Assembly: GCA_036403515.1 (NCBI GenBank)
Contig: DASWQV010000035.1
Span: forward strand, 1 to 27,516
Direction of reading: 5' to 3'
DNA: 27,516 nt
Source of the DNA: VRUE01 sp036403515
GTDB lineage: Bacteria; Actinomycetota; Thermoleophilia; Solirubrobacterales; 70-9
Shown: in pieces, positions 5,979-12,938 of the stretch
How positions within the stretch are numbered: position 1 is the first letter of the stretch
How the letters are laid out: every line of letters begins with the position of its first letter
Program-made: the position numbers and the translations under genes
Notes under the pieces: generated by a model
Told to the model about the DNA's origin: nothing
What the model saw: only the letters and a program-made list of their open reading frames with translations
Databases searched by the model: none

Positions 5979-8873
5979 ATGCTCGCGCTCGCCGACGCCC
6001 AGGAACGCGCCGTCCAGCACGGCGCGGGCCCACTGCTGCTGCAGGGCACCGCCGGAACCGGCAAGACCGAGGCCCTGGCCCGCCGTTTCGCTCGCTTGGT
6101 CGAGGGGGGAACCGCACCCGGGCAGATCCTTGTCCTGGCCTCGAACCGGCCGACCGCACAGCGCTTGCAGCAACGCGTCGAGGTGCTGCTCGCGAGTTCT
6201 TACGAGGAGCTCTGGATCGGAATCTGGGACGTGCTCGGCGAACGCCTCCTACGCGAGTACTCGACCGCCGCCGGCCTCGATCCCTTCTTCGACGTCCTCG
6301 GCCCAGCCGAGCGCCTCGCGATCCTTCTCGACCGGATCGACGACCTGCCGCTTCGCAATCAGGAAATTCGCGGAAATCCGGCCGGCCTGCTCGCCCGCTT
6401 GCTGGCCCAAATAGATGAGCTGAAGGCGGGCTCAGACCCGCCAGAGCCCGAGCTGGCCGAGTTCTGCGCCGCCCACGATCGCATCCTCTCCGAGTCAGGC
6501 AACCTCGACCGCGGCGACATCTTCCTCGCCTTCAACAAGCTCCTTCATGAGCGGCCCGACGTCGCGGCTGAAGTTGCGACTCGCTTCTCCTACGTAATGG
6601 TCGACGAGCTCGAGGACGCCACGACCGCCCAGCGGGCGATCCTCGCCAAGCTCGCCGGCGAGAATCCGAATCACGTCTACGCCCTGGGGATAAGGGACGC
6701 GAGCGGGGCGGCCGCGGGTGCCATCGTGGGGGGAGGGGGGCCTGCGGGCGGGTCAAAACCGTCCTCGCCCCCCCTTCCCCCACGCCAGCCGCGGACGGCG
6801 GAGTTTCACCACCTTCATCCAGAAGGGCCGGTCCTCGAGCTGGAGAAACGCTTTCGAGAGCCGGCCATCAGGCATTGGCGCTGCACCAATGAGAGAGCTC
6901 AGGCCCAGGCAGTCGCCCGGGAGGTGGAGCACCTGCTGGTTGGCGGCACATCGCCCGAGGCGATCTGCGTGCTGCTCGACAACCTCGCGACCGATGGCGG
7001 CGCGGTCGCGGCGGCGATGGAGGAGCGCGGGATCCCGTTTCATCTCGCCGGCCCGGCTGCCCTGTTTCAGCGTCCCGAGGTTCGCGATGCGATCGCCTGG
7101 CTGCGAGTGCTCGCCGATCCAGGCGATTCGGCGGCAGCCGCACGGGCGCTGACCCGACCGCCGGTCGAGTTGCGCTCCACCGACCTGGCACGGCTGACAA
7201 CGATTGCGCGACGGCGGAAGATCGACATGGTCTCCGCCTGCGAGGCCGCCCTGGAGAGCCCCCAGATCCCACCTGAGGGAAGGGAGCGGATCCAGTCCTT
7301 TCTCAAGCTCTACGGAGAAGCGTCGAGCGCGATGGAGGAACGTCGTGCCGACGTATTCGTACGCCGGCTGATCGAGCGGGTCGGCCTGCGCCGCCAGCGG
7401 CTCTTCGCCGCCGAGCCTGAGGTTGCCGAGCGCCTGCTCGGCCTCTCGCGGCTGGCCGAACTCGCCGCCGCGTGGGCGAGGCGCGAGCCCCACGGCTCGA
7501 CTCGAGACTTCGTCCGCTACCTCAGCGCCGTCGCCGAAGCTGGGGTCGAGCCAGCCGGCGGCGAGGAGCCACGATCGCCGGGCACGGTGCGAGGCCTTGA
7601 CGGCCGCAGCGCCAGGGGCGCCGAGTTCGGTCACGTCTTCATGCTCGGCGCCGAGCTGGGCGACCCACAGGCGCGCTCCACGCTCGTTCTCTCACGCGTC
7701 GAAGGCAACCTCGAGGGACCAGGCGCGGAGGCGGAGGAGTTGCACGAGGAGGAGCTCTTTGGGCCGGCGGAGGGCCTGCATGCGACCTATCGCAAGTTGC
7801 GCGAGGAGGTCTTGGAGGCGTCTTGGCAGGCAGGGCGCGAGCTTTCCGAGCCGCGTCTGGACACAGTCGTGGACGTCACCCGGGCGATTGCCCGCCACCT
7901 CGAGTTGCTCAAGCTGGCGGCGCTGGCCCAGCGGCCCGGCGAGGAGGCGACCGCGGAGGCGATCGAGGCAGTCAACGGCCTGCTGCGGCAGGTCGCCACG
8001 CCCGAGCAGCAGGCCGAGCTCGATGCCTCGCCGCTCGATGCCTACCTGCTCGATTCCGAGCACGAGCGCGACGGTCGCCGCGGGCTGATCGCCGCCCGCC
8101 ATGAGCCCTCGCTGGAAGCCTTCCTGCCCCGCCGCGGCGACGGCGCGCTCAGCCTTTCGGCCTCGGACCTCGACCTCTACCTGACCTGCCCGCTCAAGTA
8201 CAAGTTCCGGCGGGTCTTCGGCATTCCGCAGGAGCCGACGATCAACCAGCGCTTTGGAATTCTCATCCACAGCGTGCTGGAACGCTTTCACAAGGACTCC
8301 GGCGAGGAGGAGGCCAGAGGAGGAGGGCTGGCCGGACTGATGGATCTCTTCGAGTCCGGCTGGCGGCGTTCCGGCTTCGGCTCCAGCGATGACGAGCTGC
8401 AGTTCCGCGACCGAGCCCGCGAGGCGATGCGGCTCTACTGGGAGCGCGAGCGCGAGGGCGAGGGCGAACCGGTCTGGCTGGAGCGCAAGTTCGACATCCG
8501 GATCGGGCCGCACCAGGTGCGCGGCCGCGTCGACCGCGTCGACCGCCTCCCCGACGGCAGCTACGAGCTGATCGACTACAAGACCGGCGAGCGCAAGAGC
8601 GAAGCACAGCTCGAGAACGACCTGCAGCTTGCCCTCTACCGGCTCGCCGCTCGCGAGGCCTGGGGGCTCGAGGCCGGAACCGGCAGCTACTACTACGTGC
8701 TCGATGCCGACAAGGTCGCCGCGCCGGTCAGGACCGACGACGCCGAGCGGGTCGAGCGGACCGTGCTTGCCGTCGGTGAAGGTGTGCTGGGCCAGGACTT
8801 CGAGCCGCGGCCCTCGCCAACCACCTGCGGGTGGTGCGACTACAGGCTTATTTGCCCCGCCGCTGAGAGTTAG
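5979..8873 (+). CDS. AdnA/AddB-like UvrD-type helicase with Fe-S RecB-family nuclease domain
   Basis: 964 aa. The N-terminal SF1 part has Walker A GTAGTGKT (about 24-31), motif Ia ASNRPTAQ, and Walker B MVDELEDATTAQ near 207-218. A UvrD C-terminal region follows (LELEKRFREP, GAEFGHVFMLGAELGDP). The C-terminus is a PD-(D/E)XK nuclease: GRVDRVD (D852, D855), D866-Y-K868 in LIDYKTG, and QLALY. Four cysteines (C737, C950, C953, C959) match the 4Fe-4S staple of AddB/AdnA. Such proteins resect double-strand breaks for recombination. Two oddities stand out. The GDxxQSIY-like motif III expected just after Walker B is not recognisable; that region instead holds a low-complexity Gly/Pro segment encoded by a palindromic repeat (residues about 245-272). 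No AdnB partner is adjacent, since both flanking genes point the other way. Confidence 0.85.
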   Translation: MLALADAQERAVQHGAGPLLLQGTAGTGKTEALARRFARLVEGGTAPGQILVLASNRPTAQRLQQRVEVLLASSYEELWIGIWDVLGERLLREYSTAAGLDPFFDVLGPAERLAILLDRIDDLPLRNQEIRGNPAGLLARLLAQIDELKAGSDPPEPELAEFCAAHDRILSESGNLDRGDIFLAFNKLLHERPDVAAEVATRFSYVMVDELEDATTAQRAILAKLAGENPNHVYALGIRDASGAAAGAIVGGGGPAGGSKPSSPPLPPRQPRTAEFHHLHPEGPVLELEKRFREPAIRHWRCTNERAQAQAVAREVEHLLVGGTSPEAICVLLDNLATDGGAVAAAMEERGIPFHLAGPAALFQRPEVRDAIAWLRVLADPGDSAAAARALTRPPVELRSTDLARLTTIARRRKIDMVSACEAALESPQIPPEGRERIQSFLKLYGEASSAMEERRADVFVRRLIERVGLRRQRLFAAEPEVAERLLGLSRLAELAAAWARREPHGSTRDFVRYLSAVAEAGVEPAGGEEPRSPGTVRGLDGRSARGAEFGHVFMLGAELGDPQARSTLVLSRVEGNLEGPGAEAEELHEEELFGPAEGLHATYRKLREEVLEASWQAGRELSEPRLDTVVDVTRAIARHLELLKLAALAQRPGEEATAEAIEAVNGLLRQVATPEQQAELDASPLDAYLLDSEHERDGRRGLIAARHEPSLEAFLPRRGDGALSLSASDLDLYLTCPLKYKFRRVFGIPQEPTINQRFGILIHSVLERFHKDSGEEEARGGGLAGLMDLFESGWRRSGFGSSDDELQFRDRAREAMRLYWEREREGEGEPVWLERKFDIRIGPHQVRGRVDRVDRLPDGSYELIDYKTGERKSEAQLENDLQLALYRLAAREAWGLEAGTGSYYYVLDADKVAAPVRTDDAERVERTVLAVGEGVLGQDFEPRPSPTTCGWCDYRLICPAAES
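6712..6794. repeat. Palindromic element A, in frame inside the helicase-nuclease gene
   Basis: 83 bp. CCGCGG ends and G-rich/C-rich arms (GTGGGGGGAGGGGGG against CCCCCCCTTCCCCCAC) form a long imperfect hairpin. The left arm and the following CCTGCGGGCGGG are almost identical to element B at 8889-8971, in the same orientation. It adds about 28 residues of Gly/Ala/Pro/Ser and keeps the frame open. Confidence 0.8.
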
Positions 8874-8888
8874 GGACAAGGGCGTAGG

Positions 8889-8971
8889 CCCGCGGGTCCT
8901 GTCATGGGGAGGGGGCCTGCGGGCGGGCGCAGGGCGTCCGTTATCAGCCCCCTCCCCATGCCACCCGCGGG
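8889..8971. repeat. Palindromic element B, between convergent genes
   Basis: 83 bp. CCCGCGGGT...CATGGGGAGGGGG pairs with CCCCCTCCCCATG...ACCCGCGGG, with a small bulge. The loop starts CCTGCGGGCGGG, as in element A. It lies between the stops of the helicase-nuclease and PAC2 genes, where it could act as a bidirectional terminator. Confidence 0.8.
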
Positions 8972-8982
8972 AGTAGCGCTCG

Positions 8983-9846
8983 TTACTGATTCCCCTGCTG
9001 ACGGAGGAACTGCTGGAAGTCCCTGGCGATCGTGTCCGCGGATGGGATGTCCTCGGGGCCTTCGGTTTGCTCGGACTGTTCGGTCTCGATGCGGTCGACG
9101 AGCTCCTCTATCTCCGGGTTGGCGGCGATCGCGCGGTTGATCTGGTCCTCGTAGGTGTCGGCTTCTTCCTCGAGGTCGGTGGCATCGACGGCGATACCGG
9201 TCAGGCCCTCGAGGCGGCGCAGCAGCGCCAGCGCGGCCTTTGGATTGGGAACCGCGGCAACGTAGTGGGGAACCGCGGCCCAGAGCGACGCGGAGGTCAT
9301 TCCGACCTGGCGGCAGCAGTCGTGGACGACGCCGACGATGCCGGTCGGTCCCTCGTAGCTGGAGCGCTGCAGGTCGAGTTCTTCAACCAGCTTCTCGTCG
9401 GAGGCGAGGCCGGTGATCGGCACCGGCAGAGTGTGGGACACCTCGGCGATCAGAGCTCCCAGGGTGATCACCATCTCGACGCCGAGAGCGTCGGCGGCGG
9501 TGGCGATCGTCTCAGAGAAGGTGCGCCAGCGCAGGTTCGGCTCGGTGCCGTCGAGCAGGACGAGATCGCGCTCGGCCGACGGTACCCGGACGGCGACCAG
9601 GTCGTTCTGCGGCCAGTCAATCCGGCGCGCCTGACCCTCGGTGAGGACGATCGTCGGGCGGGTTGCCTGGAAGTCGAAGTAGTCCTCTGCGTCGACCCTG
9701 GCGATCAGATCGGAGTCGAAGGCGTCTTCCACCGCCGTCAAGGCCGTCGATGCCGCCGCGGCCGCGTCGTTCCAGCCCCGGAACGAGCAGACCAGGATCG
9801 GGTTGCGAAGCTGTGGGATGTCGCCCTCCCAGCTGAGTGAATCCAC
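8983..9846 (-). CDS. PAC2 family protein
   Basis: 287 aa, matching the PAC2 (proteasome assembly chaperone 2-like) family throughout: NPILVCSFRGWNDAAAAAS near the N-terminus, GAEMVITLGAL-type wording (EMVITLGALIAEVSHTLPVPI), GIVGVVHDCCRQVG, SLWAAVPHYVAAVPNPKAALALLRRL, and an acidic C-terminal helix (ADTYEDQINRAIAANPEIEELVDRIE). PAC2 proteins are widespread in Actinobacteria and Archaea. Their bacterial role is not established; assembly of a proteasome-like complex is assumed by analogy. The start is GTG at 9846, with TAGTCT ending 6 nt upstream and no Shine-Dalgarno. Nothing in the neighbourhood is proteasomal. It is convergent with the helicase-nuclease gene across element B. Confidence 0.9.
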   Translation of the reverse strand: MDSLSWEGDIPQLRNPILVCSFRGWNDAAAAASTALTAVEDAFDSDLIARVDAEDYFDFQATRPTIVLTEGQARRIDWPQNDLVAVRVPSAERDLVLLDGTEPNLRWRTFSETIATAADALGVEMVITLGALIAEVSHTLPVPITGLASDEKLVEELDLQRSSYEGPTGIVGVVHDCCRQVGMTSASLWAAVPHYVAAVPNPKAALALLRRLEGLTGIAVDATDLEEEADTYEDQINRAIAANPEIEELVDRIETEQSEQTEGPEDIPSADTIARDFQQFLRQQGNQ

Positions 9847-9852
9847 GCTTTC

Positions 9853-9858
9853 AGACTA
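9853..9858 (-). promoter_or_regulatory. Putative -10 (TAGTCT) of the PAC2 gene
   Basis: TAGTCT on the minus strand, 6 nt before the GTG at 9846. The spacing fits leaderless transcription. Confidence 0.4.
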
Positions 9859-9889
9859 CCGATGGGTCGCAGCCGCGCTGCAAGCGGGG

Positions 9890-10267
9890 CTAAGCCGGCG
9901 CGGCCAGCGCCCGCACGATCAGGCGATAGGCGATGAACAGCGCCAGAACAGCGAAGGAGAGCTGCAGAACCCGCTCGGAGACGTGGTTGGCGATCCCCAC
10001 GCCGAGCAGCACCCCGAGCGGCGAAAGAGCGCCAATCACGATCGCGTTGCGGACGTTGACGTTGCCGTAGGAGTTCTGGCGAATCGCCCCGATCAGGGCG
10101 ACGACGACGATCATCAGCAGCGAGGTCGACTCTCCCTCGACCTGGCTCAGGCCGATAAAGATCGTCAGAGCAGGAACGAAGAGCACCCCACCGCCGACGC
10201 CGACAATGCCGCCGGTGAAGCCCCCGGCCATGCAGATCAGCGCCGCCAGCAGCTCGTCGCCGCTCAC
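9890..10267 (-). CDS. Half-size TauE/SafE membrane protein (C-terminal-half-like)
   Basis: 125 aa, nearly all hydrophobic, with about four membrane segments. It contains one copy of the family signature, GGFTGGIVGVGGGVLFVPAL (about 15-34). Full TauE/SafE permeases (sulfite or other organic-anion exporters) run about 250 aa and carry two such repeats, so this is one repeat only. The other half is encoded 58 bp upstream on the same strand. The GTG start at 10267 has a Shine-Dalgarno (GGAAGGGG), and GGAAG is paired inside the intergenic hairpin. The two halves probably assemble into one transporter. Substrate unknown. Confidence 0.8.
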   Translation of the reverse strand: MSGDELLAALICMAGGFTGGIVGVGGGVLFVPALTIFIGLSQVEGESTSLLMIVVVALIGAIRQNSYGNVNVRNAIVIGALSPLGVLLGVGIANHVSERVLQLSFAVLALFIAYRLIVRALAAPA

Positions 10268-10275
10268 GACAGCCC

Positions 10276-10324
10276 CTTCCGGTGCGCTTTATCTCGGTAT
10301 AGCGGGGGAAAGGCGCACCGGAAG
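10276..10324 (-). promoter_or_regulatory. Hairpin between the TauE halves that covers a ribosome-binding site
   Basis: CTTCCGGTGCGC(C)TTT pairs with AAAGCGCACCGGAAG: 15 bp with one bulged base and an 18-nt loop. On the transcribed strand the 5' arm begins 1 nt after the stop of the N-half gene. The 3' arm contains GGAAG of the next gene's Shine-Dalgarno. It could tune or couple translation of the second half, or act as a partial terminator. Confidence 0.5.
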
Positions 10325-10325
10325 C

Positions 10326-10709
10326 TCATTTGAGCACCAGCTCGATCGCGATCGCGATCAGCAGGGCCGCGAAGAGGATCGAGACCATGCGCTGGGAGAT
10401 GCGCTGCTGCACGGCGGTGCCGATCACGACGCCGATCACAGCGGGAACCGCCAAGAGCAGCCCGCTGACCACATGGACGTTGCCGTAGATGCCGCCCTGG
10501 GCGATCGTGCCGAGCAGGCCGATCAGGACGATCGCGGCGAGACTGGTTCCCGTCGCCAGCCGCTCGCCGTAGCCGAACCAGAAGATCAGGAGGGGGACGA
10601 TGACGGTGCCGCCGCCAACCCCGAAGAGGCCGCTGAAGGCTCCCGCAAGCGTGCCGATCGCGGCGAGCTTGAGAACGGGATGGGACGGCATCGCCGGGTC
10701 CGCGCGCAT
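10326..10709 (-). CDS. Half-size TauE/SafE membrane protein (N-terminal-half-like)
   Basis: 127 aa with about four membrane segments and one family signature, GAFSGLFGVGGGTVIVPLLI (about 23-42), followed by GYGERLATGTSLA. It is the first gene of the two-gene unit; the partner of 125 aa lies downstream after a hairpin. Together the two match the length of one full transporter. Start at 10709 (ATG) is supported by TAGTAT 9 nt upstream; an internal ATG at 10691 is an alternative. It is divergent from otsB across a 21-bp gap. Both frames are clean and each has its own start, so fission or an ancestral two-subunit form is more likely than a recent frameshift. Confidence 0.8.
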   Translation of the reverse strand: MRADPAMPSHPVLKLAAIGTLAGAFSGLFGVGGGTVIVPLLIFWFGYGERLATGTSLAAIVLIGLLGTIAQGGIYGNVHVVSGLLLAVPAVIGVVIGTAVQQRISQRMVSILFAALLIAIAIELVLK

Positions 10710-10718
10710 CGTGCCGCG

Positions 10719-10724
10719 ATACTA
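10719..10724 (-). promoter_or_regulatory. Putative -10 (TAGTAT) of the TauE pair
   Basis: TAGTAT on the minus strand, 9 nt before the ATG at 10709. On the plus strand the overlapping GATACT (10718-10723) ends 7 nt before the otsB GTG, so the two divergent genes may share an AT-rich core. Confidence 0.4.
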
Positions 10725-10730
10725 GATGCA

Positions 10731-11549
10731 GTGTCGCTCGAATCTGAGACAGGCGCGGGAGTCGAGGGCTCGCTGCTGGACCGACTGCGCGCGAATCCCG
10801 CCCGCTCGGCGATCCTGACCGATGTCGACGGCACCCTGGCCCCGATCGTCGAGCGGCCCGAGCAGGCCGCCGTGCCGGCGCGGGCGACCGAGCTGCTCGA
10901 AGCGCTGAACGAAAGCTTCGGCCTGGTTGGCTGCATCTCCGGGCGCCAGGCGCTCGAGGCGCGACGGTTGGTTGGCGTACAAGGGATCACTTACGCCGGC
11001 AACCACGGGCTCGAGTTGCTGATGCCCGGCGACCAGCAGCCACAGCTCGATCCCGCGCTCGCCGGCCAGGAGCGCGGCGCGGCAGACTTCATCGCCGCGC
11101 TGAAAGCCGACGAGCTCGTGTCGCTCGGCCTTCGGCTGGAGGACAAGGGCCCGATTCAAAGCCTGCACTGGCGCGGCGCGGCAGACGAGCGCGGTGCCGA
11201 GGCCCGCGCCCATGAGATCGCCGCCGAGGCCGGACGGTCCAAGCTCGAACCGCGCTGGGGCCGCAAGGTGCTCGAGCTGCGGCCGATTGGCGGTGGCGGC
11301 AAGGACGCGGCGGTTGCGGCGCTGCTTGCCGCCGACGGCGTGACGGCGGCGATCTACGCCGGCGACGATCGCACCGATCTCGACGCCTTCCGCCGCCTTC
11401 GCGAGCTGCGCGACGAGGGAGAGCTGGAGACCGCCGTCTGCGTCGGCGTGATCTCCCCCGAGGCGCCTCCACAGCTCGCCGGAGAGGCGGACCTGCTCGT
11501 CGACGGCCCGGCCGGTTGGCTGGCGATGCTCGAGGCATTGGCGGAGTAG
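10731..11549 (+). CDS. otsB: Trehalose-6-phosphate phosphatase
   Basis: 272 aa HAD-superfamily enzyme. D31-V-D33-G-T (ILTDVDGTLAPIVERPEQA) supplies the nucleophile and acid/base Asp. SGRQALEARRLV, YAGNHGLE, and the C-terminal GGGGKDAAVAALLAADG and YAGDDRTDLDAF complete the OtsB pattern. It removes phosphate from trehalose-6-phosphate, the last step of OtsA/OtsB trehalose synthesis. GTG at 10731 is chosen because it is just upstream of the conserved region and the open frame further upstream is antisense to the TauE gene. No trehalose-6-phosphate synthase is in the window, so OtsA must be encoded elsewhere. A membrane-protein gene follows after 4 nt, probably co-transcribed. Confidence 0.9.
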   Translation: MSLESETGAGVEGSLLDRLRANPARSAILTDVDGTLAPIVERPEQAAVPARATELLEALNESFGLVGCISGRQALEARRLVGVQGITYAGNHGLELLMPGDQQPQLDPALAGQERGAADFIAALKADELVSLGLRLEDKGPIQSLHWRGAADERGAEARAHEIAAEAGRSKLEPRWGRKVLELRPIGGGGKDAAVAALLAADGVTAAIYAGDDRTDLDAFRRLRELRDEGELETAVCVGVISPEAPPQLAGEADLLVDGPAGWLAMLEALAE

Positions 11550-11553
11550 CGAG

Positions 11554-12069
11554 GTGCCCTACACCGACCTGCTGCGCGTGACCGTCCTGCTGACCGGCGC
11601 CGAGGCGACCGCCCTGGCGACGATCGCGGCAATTGCCGCCAACCGCGACGGCGACACGAGGACCCTGATCGTCGCCGCCGTCTGGTGGCTTCTGGCAGTG
11701 GTGATCGGCTTTTACCTCGGCCGCCCATCGCGCGCCGCCGATGCGCTCCGCGACACCCTGGCGCGGGCGAAGACCGCCACGTCGCTTCCCCCGGAGACCC
11801 CGGCCCGGATCTCCTTCGGCCGCCTCTGGCCGATAGCGGCAACGGCGATCGCGGCCGGCGCCCTCGGCGTCTTCTTCCCCGGCGTGGCTGCAATCGGCGC
11901 TGGCTACGCCCTGCTCGTCTCGCTCGCCTGGCACTCCAGGGAGGCCGCCGTCTTGGCGATCGAGCAACGCGACGGCGTCAAGTTCTACGTCGTTCCGAGC
12001 TCCGCCCTGCGCCCGATCCAGCTGGTCCGAACCCCTGGCTTGCGCAGCAGCCGCCGCGCCCACGCCTGA
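11554..12069 (+). CDS. Membrane protein of unknown function next to otsB
   Basis: 171 aa, not recognised. Hydrophobic segments lie at about 8-28, 40-57, 92-108 and possibly 110-124. Between the first and second pair there is a basic/amphipathic loop with RPSRAADALRDTLARAKTATSLP, and the C-terminal part (about 125-171) is soluble and basic. The start is GTG at 11554, 4 nt after the otsB stop, with GGAG inside the end of otsB as a possible ribosome site. The spacing suggests translation from the same message as otsB. No catalytic motif is visible. Confidence 0.65.
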   Translation: MPYTDLLRVTVLLTGAEATALATIAAIAANRDGDTRTLIVAAVWWLLAVVIGFYLGRPSRAADALRDTLARAKTATSLPPETPARISFGRLWPIAATAIAAGALGVFFPGVAAIGAGYALLVSLAWHSREAAVLAIEQRDGVKFYVVPSSALRPIQLVRTPGLRSSRRAHA

Positions 12070-12089
12070 GTAGCGTCGCCGCCAGCAGG

Positions 12090-12095
12090 TAGCGT
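12090..12095 (+). promoter_or_regulatory. Putative -10 (TAGCGT) of the SIMPL gene
   Basis: TAGCGT ends 8 nt before the ATG at 12104. A second TAGCGT stands at 12071-12076. No Shine-Dalgarno is present. Confidence 0.4.
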
Positions 12096-12103
12096 CAGCC
12101 CAG

Positions 12104-12790
12104 ATGGCTCGACCCCTGCCGATTGCGCTGGCCATGCTGGCGCTCGCTCTGCTCCTCCCAATGGACGCGAGCGCCGCAGAACGAACCGTCACCGTCAGGG
12201 GCTCGGCGACGCAGAAGGTTCCCAATGACGCCGCCAAGCTCGGCTTCTCCGTCAGCAAGGAACGCAAGAGTCGGGGAGCCGCTCTGCATGTCGTTGCGGC
12301 CAAGCTGCAAGCTGTGATCGCGGCAGTCCAGGCAACGCCGGGGATTGGTGCCGGTGACATCGCCACCGGCCAGATCTCGGTTCGCAAGGTCAGCCGAGAC
12401 AAGCACGTCCTCTACCGCGCCTCCGAGGGCGTCGGCGTCGTCCTTCACGAACCACAGCGCGCCGGCGAACTCGTCAACGCCGCCGTAGCAGCTGGCGCCA
12501 CCGGCACCCGCGGCCCCGACTTCTTCGCCAGCAACCCCGAAGCCGCCTACAACAACACCCTCCTCGCCGCCTTTGACCAGGCTAAATCAAAGGCCCTGAC
12601 CCTTGCCACCCGCGCCGGCGCCACGCTCGGCCCCGCAATCACGATCGAAGAAGCGACAGAAGCGGTGCCGGTCGAAGGAACCGCCAAGACCGAGGGACCT
12701 CAAGCAGGAGCGGAGGTTCCTGCCCCGCCCGCCAAGCCCGGCGCCTCCATGGTCACAGCCTCGGTCCGCGTGGTTTTCGCACTGGAATAA
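12104..12790 (+). CDS. Secreted SIMPL-domain (DUF541) protein
   Basis: 228 aa with a signal peptide (hydrophobic 5-20, cleavage likely after ASA at 22-24). The mature part begins RTVTVRGSATQKVPNDAAKLGFSV-style, the typical opening of SIMPL/YggE proteins, which form ring-like oligomers outside the membrane. ARKS..A.A-type helices follow, then AGELVNAAVAAGATGTRGPDFF and AFDQAKSKALTLATRAGATLGPAITIEE, also typical. The tail (VEGTAKTEGPQAGAEVPAPPAKPG) is a Pro/Ala linker before a last strand. YggE has been linked to oxidative stress tolerance in E. coli; the function here is unknown. It stands alone, convergent with polX across element D. Confidence 0.9.
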   Translation: MARPLPIALAMLALALLLPMDASAAERTVTVRGSATQKVPNDAAKLGFSVSKERKSRGAALHVVAAKLQAVIAAVQATPGIGAGDIATGQISVRKVSRDKHVLYRASEGVGVVLHEPQRAGELVNAAVAAGATGTRGPDFFASNPEAAYNNTLLAAFDQAKSKALTLATRAGATLGPAITIEEATEAVPVEGTAKTEGPQAGAEVPAPPAKPGASMVTASVRVVFALE

Positions 12791-12802
12791 CGCGGCGAAT
12801 GC

Positions 12803-12938
12803 GGTGGGCGGCGGAGTCTGTCTCGCGGGAACCTTCGCGAAGCGGCTCCGCAGAGTAATTCTCAGCCGCGAAGCGGCACTTAATTCGCACCGCCACAGGC
12901 GGTGCGAGGGTTCCCGCGAGACAGACCCGCCGCCCTAC
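12803..12938. repeat. Palindromic element D, branched, between convergent genes
   Basis: The outer arms 12806-12833 and 12909-12935 pair over 27-28 bp with one bulge (core TCTGTCTCGCGGGAACC). The 75-nt interior holds further palindromes: CTTCGCGAAG (12833-12842), GCGGCT...AGCCGC around 12843-12870, and CGCACCGCC-ACA-GGCGGTGCG (12886-12906). It fills the 144-bp gap after the SIMPL gene and reaches the polX stop codon, so it may act as a two-way terminator. Confidence 0.75.

Noticed and set aside
10268..10325. TauE split as a simple frameshift pseudogene
   Set aside because: The halves are separated by 58 bp with a stop, a hairpin, a ribosome site and a new start, and both reading frames are intact.
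10206..10730. Upstream extension of the otsB frame
   Set aside because: Antisense to the TauE half-gene; OtsB homology starts after 10731.
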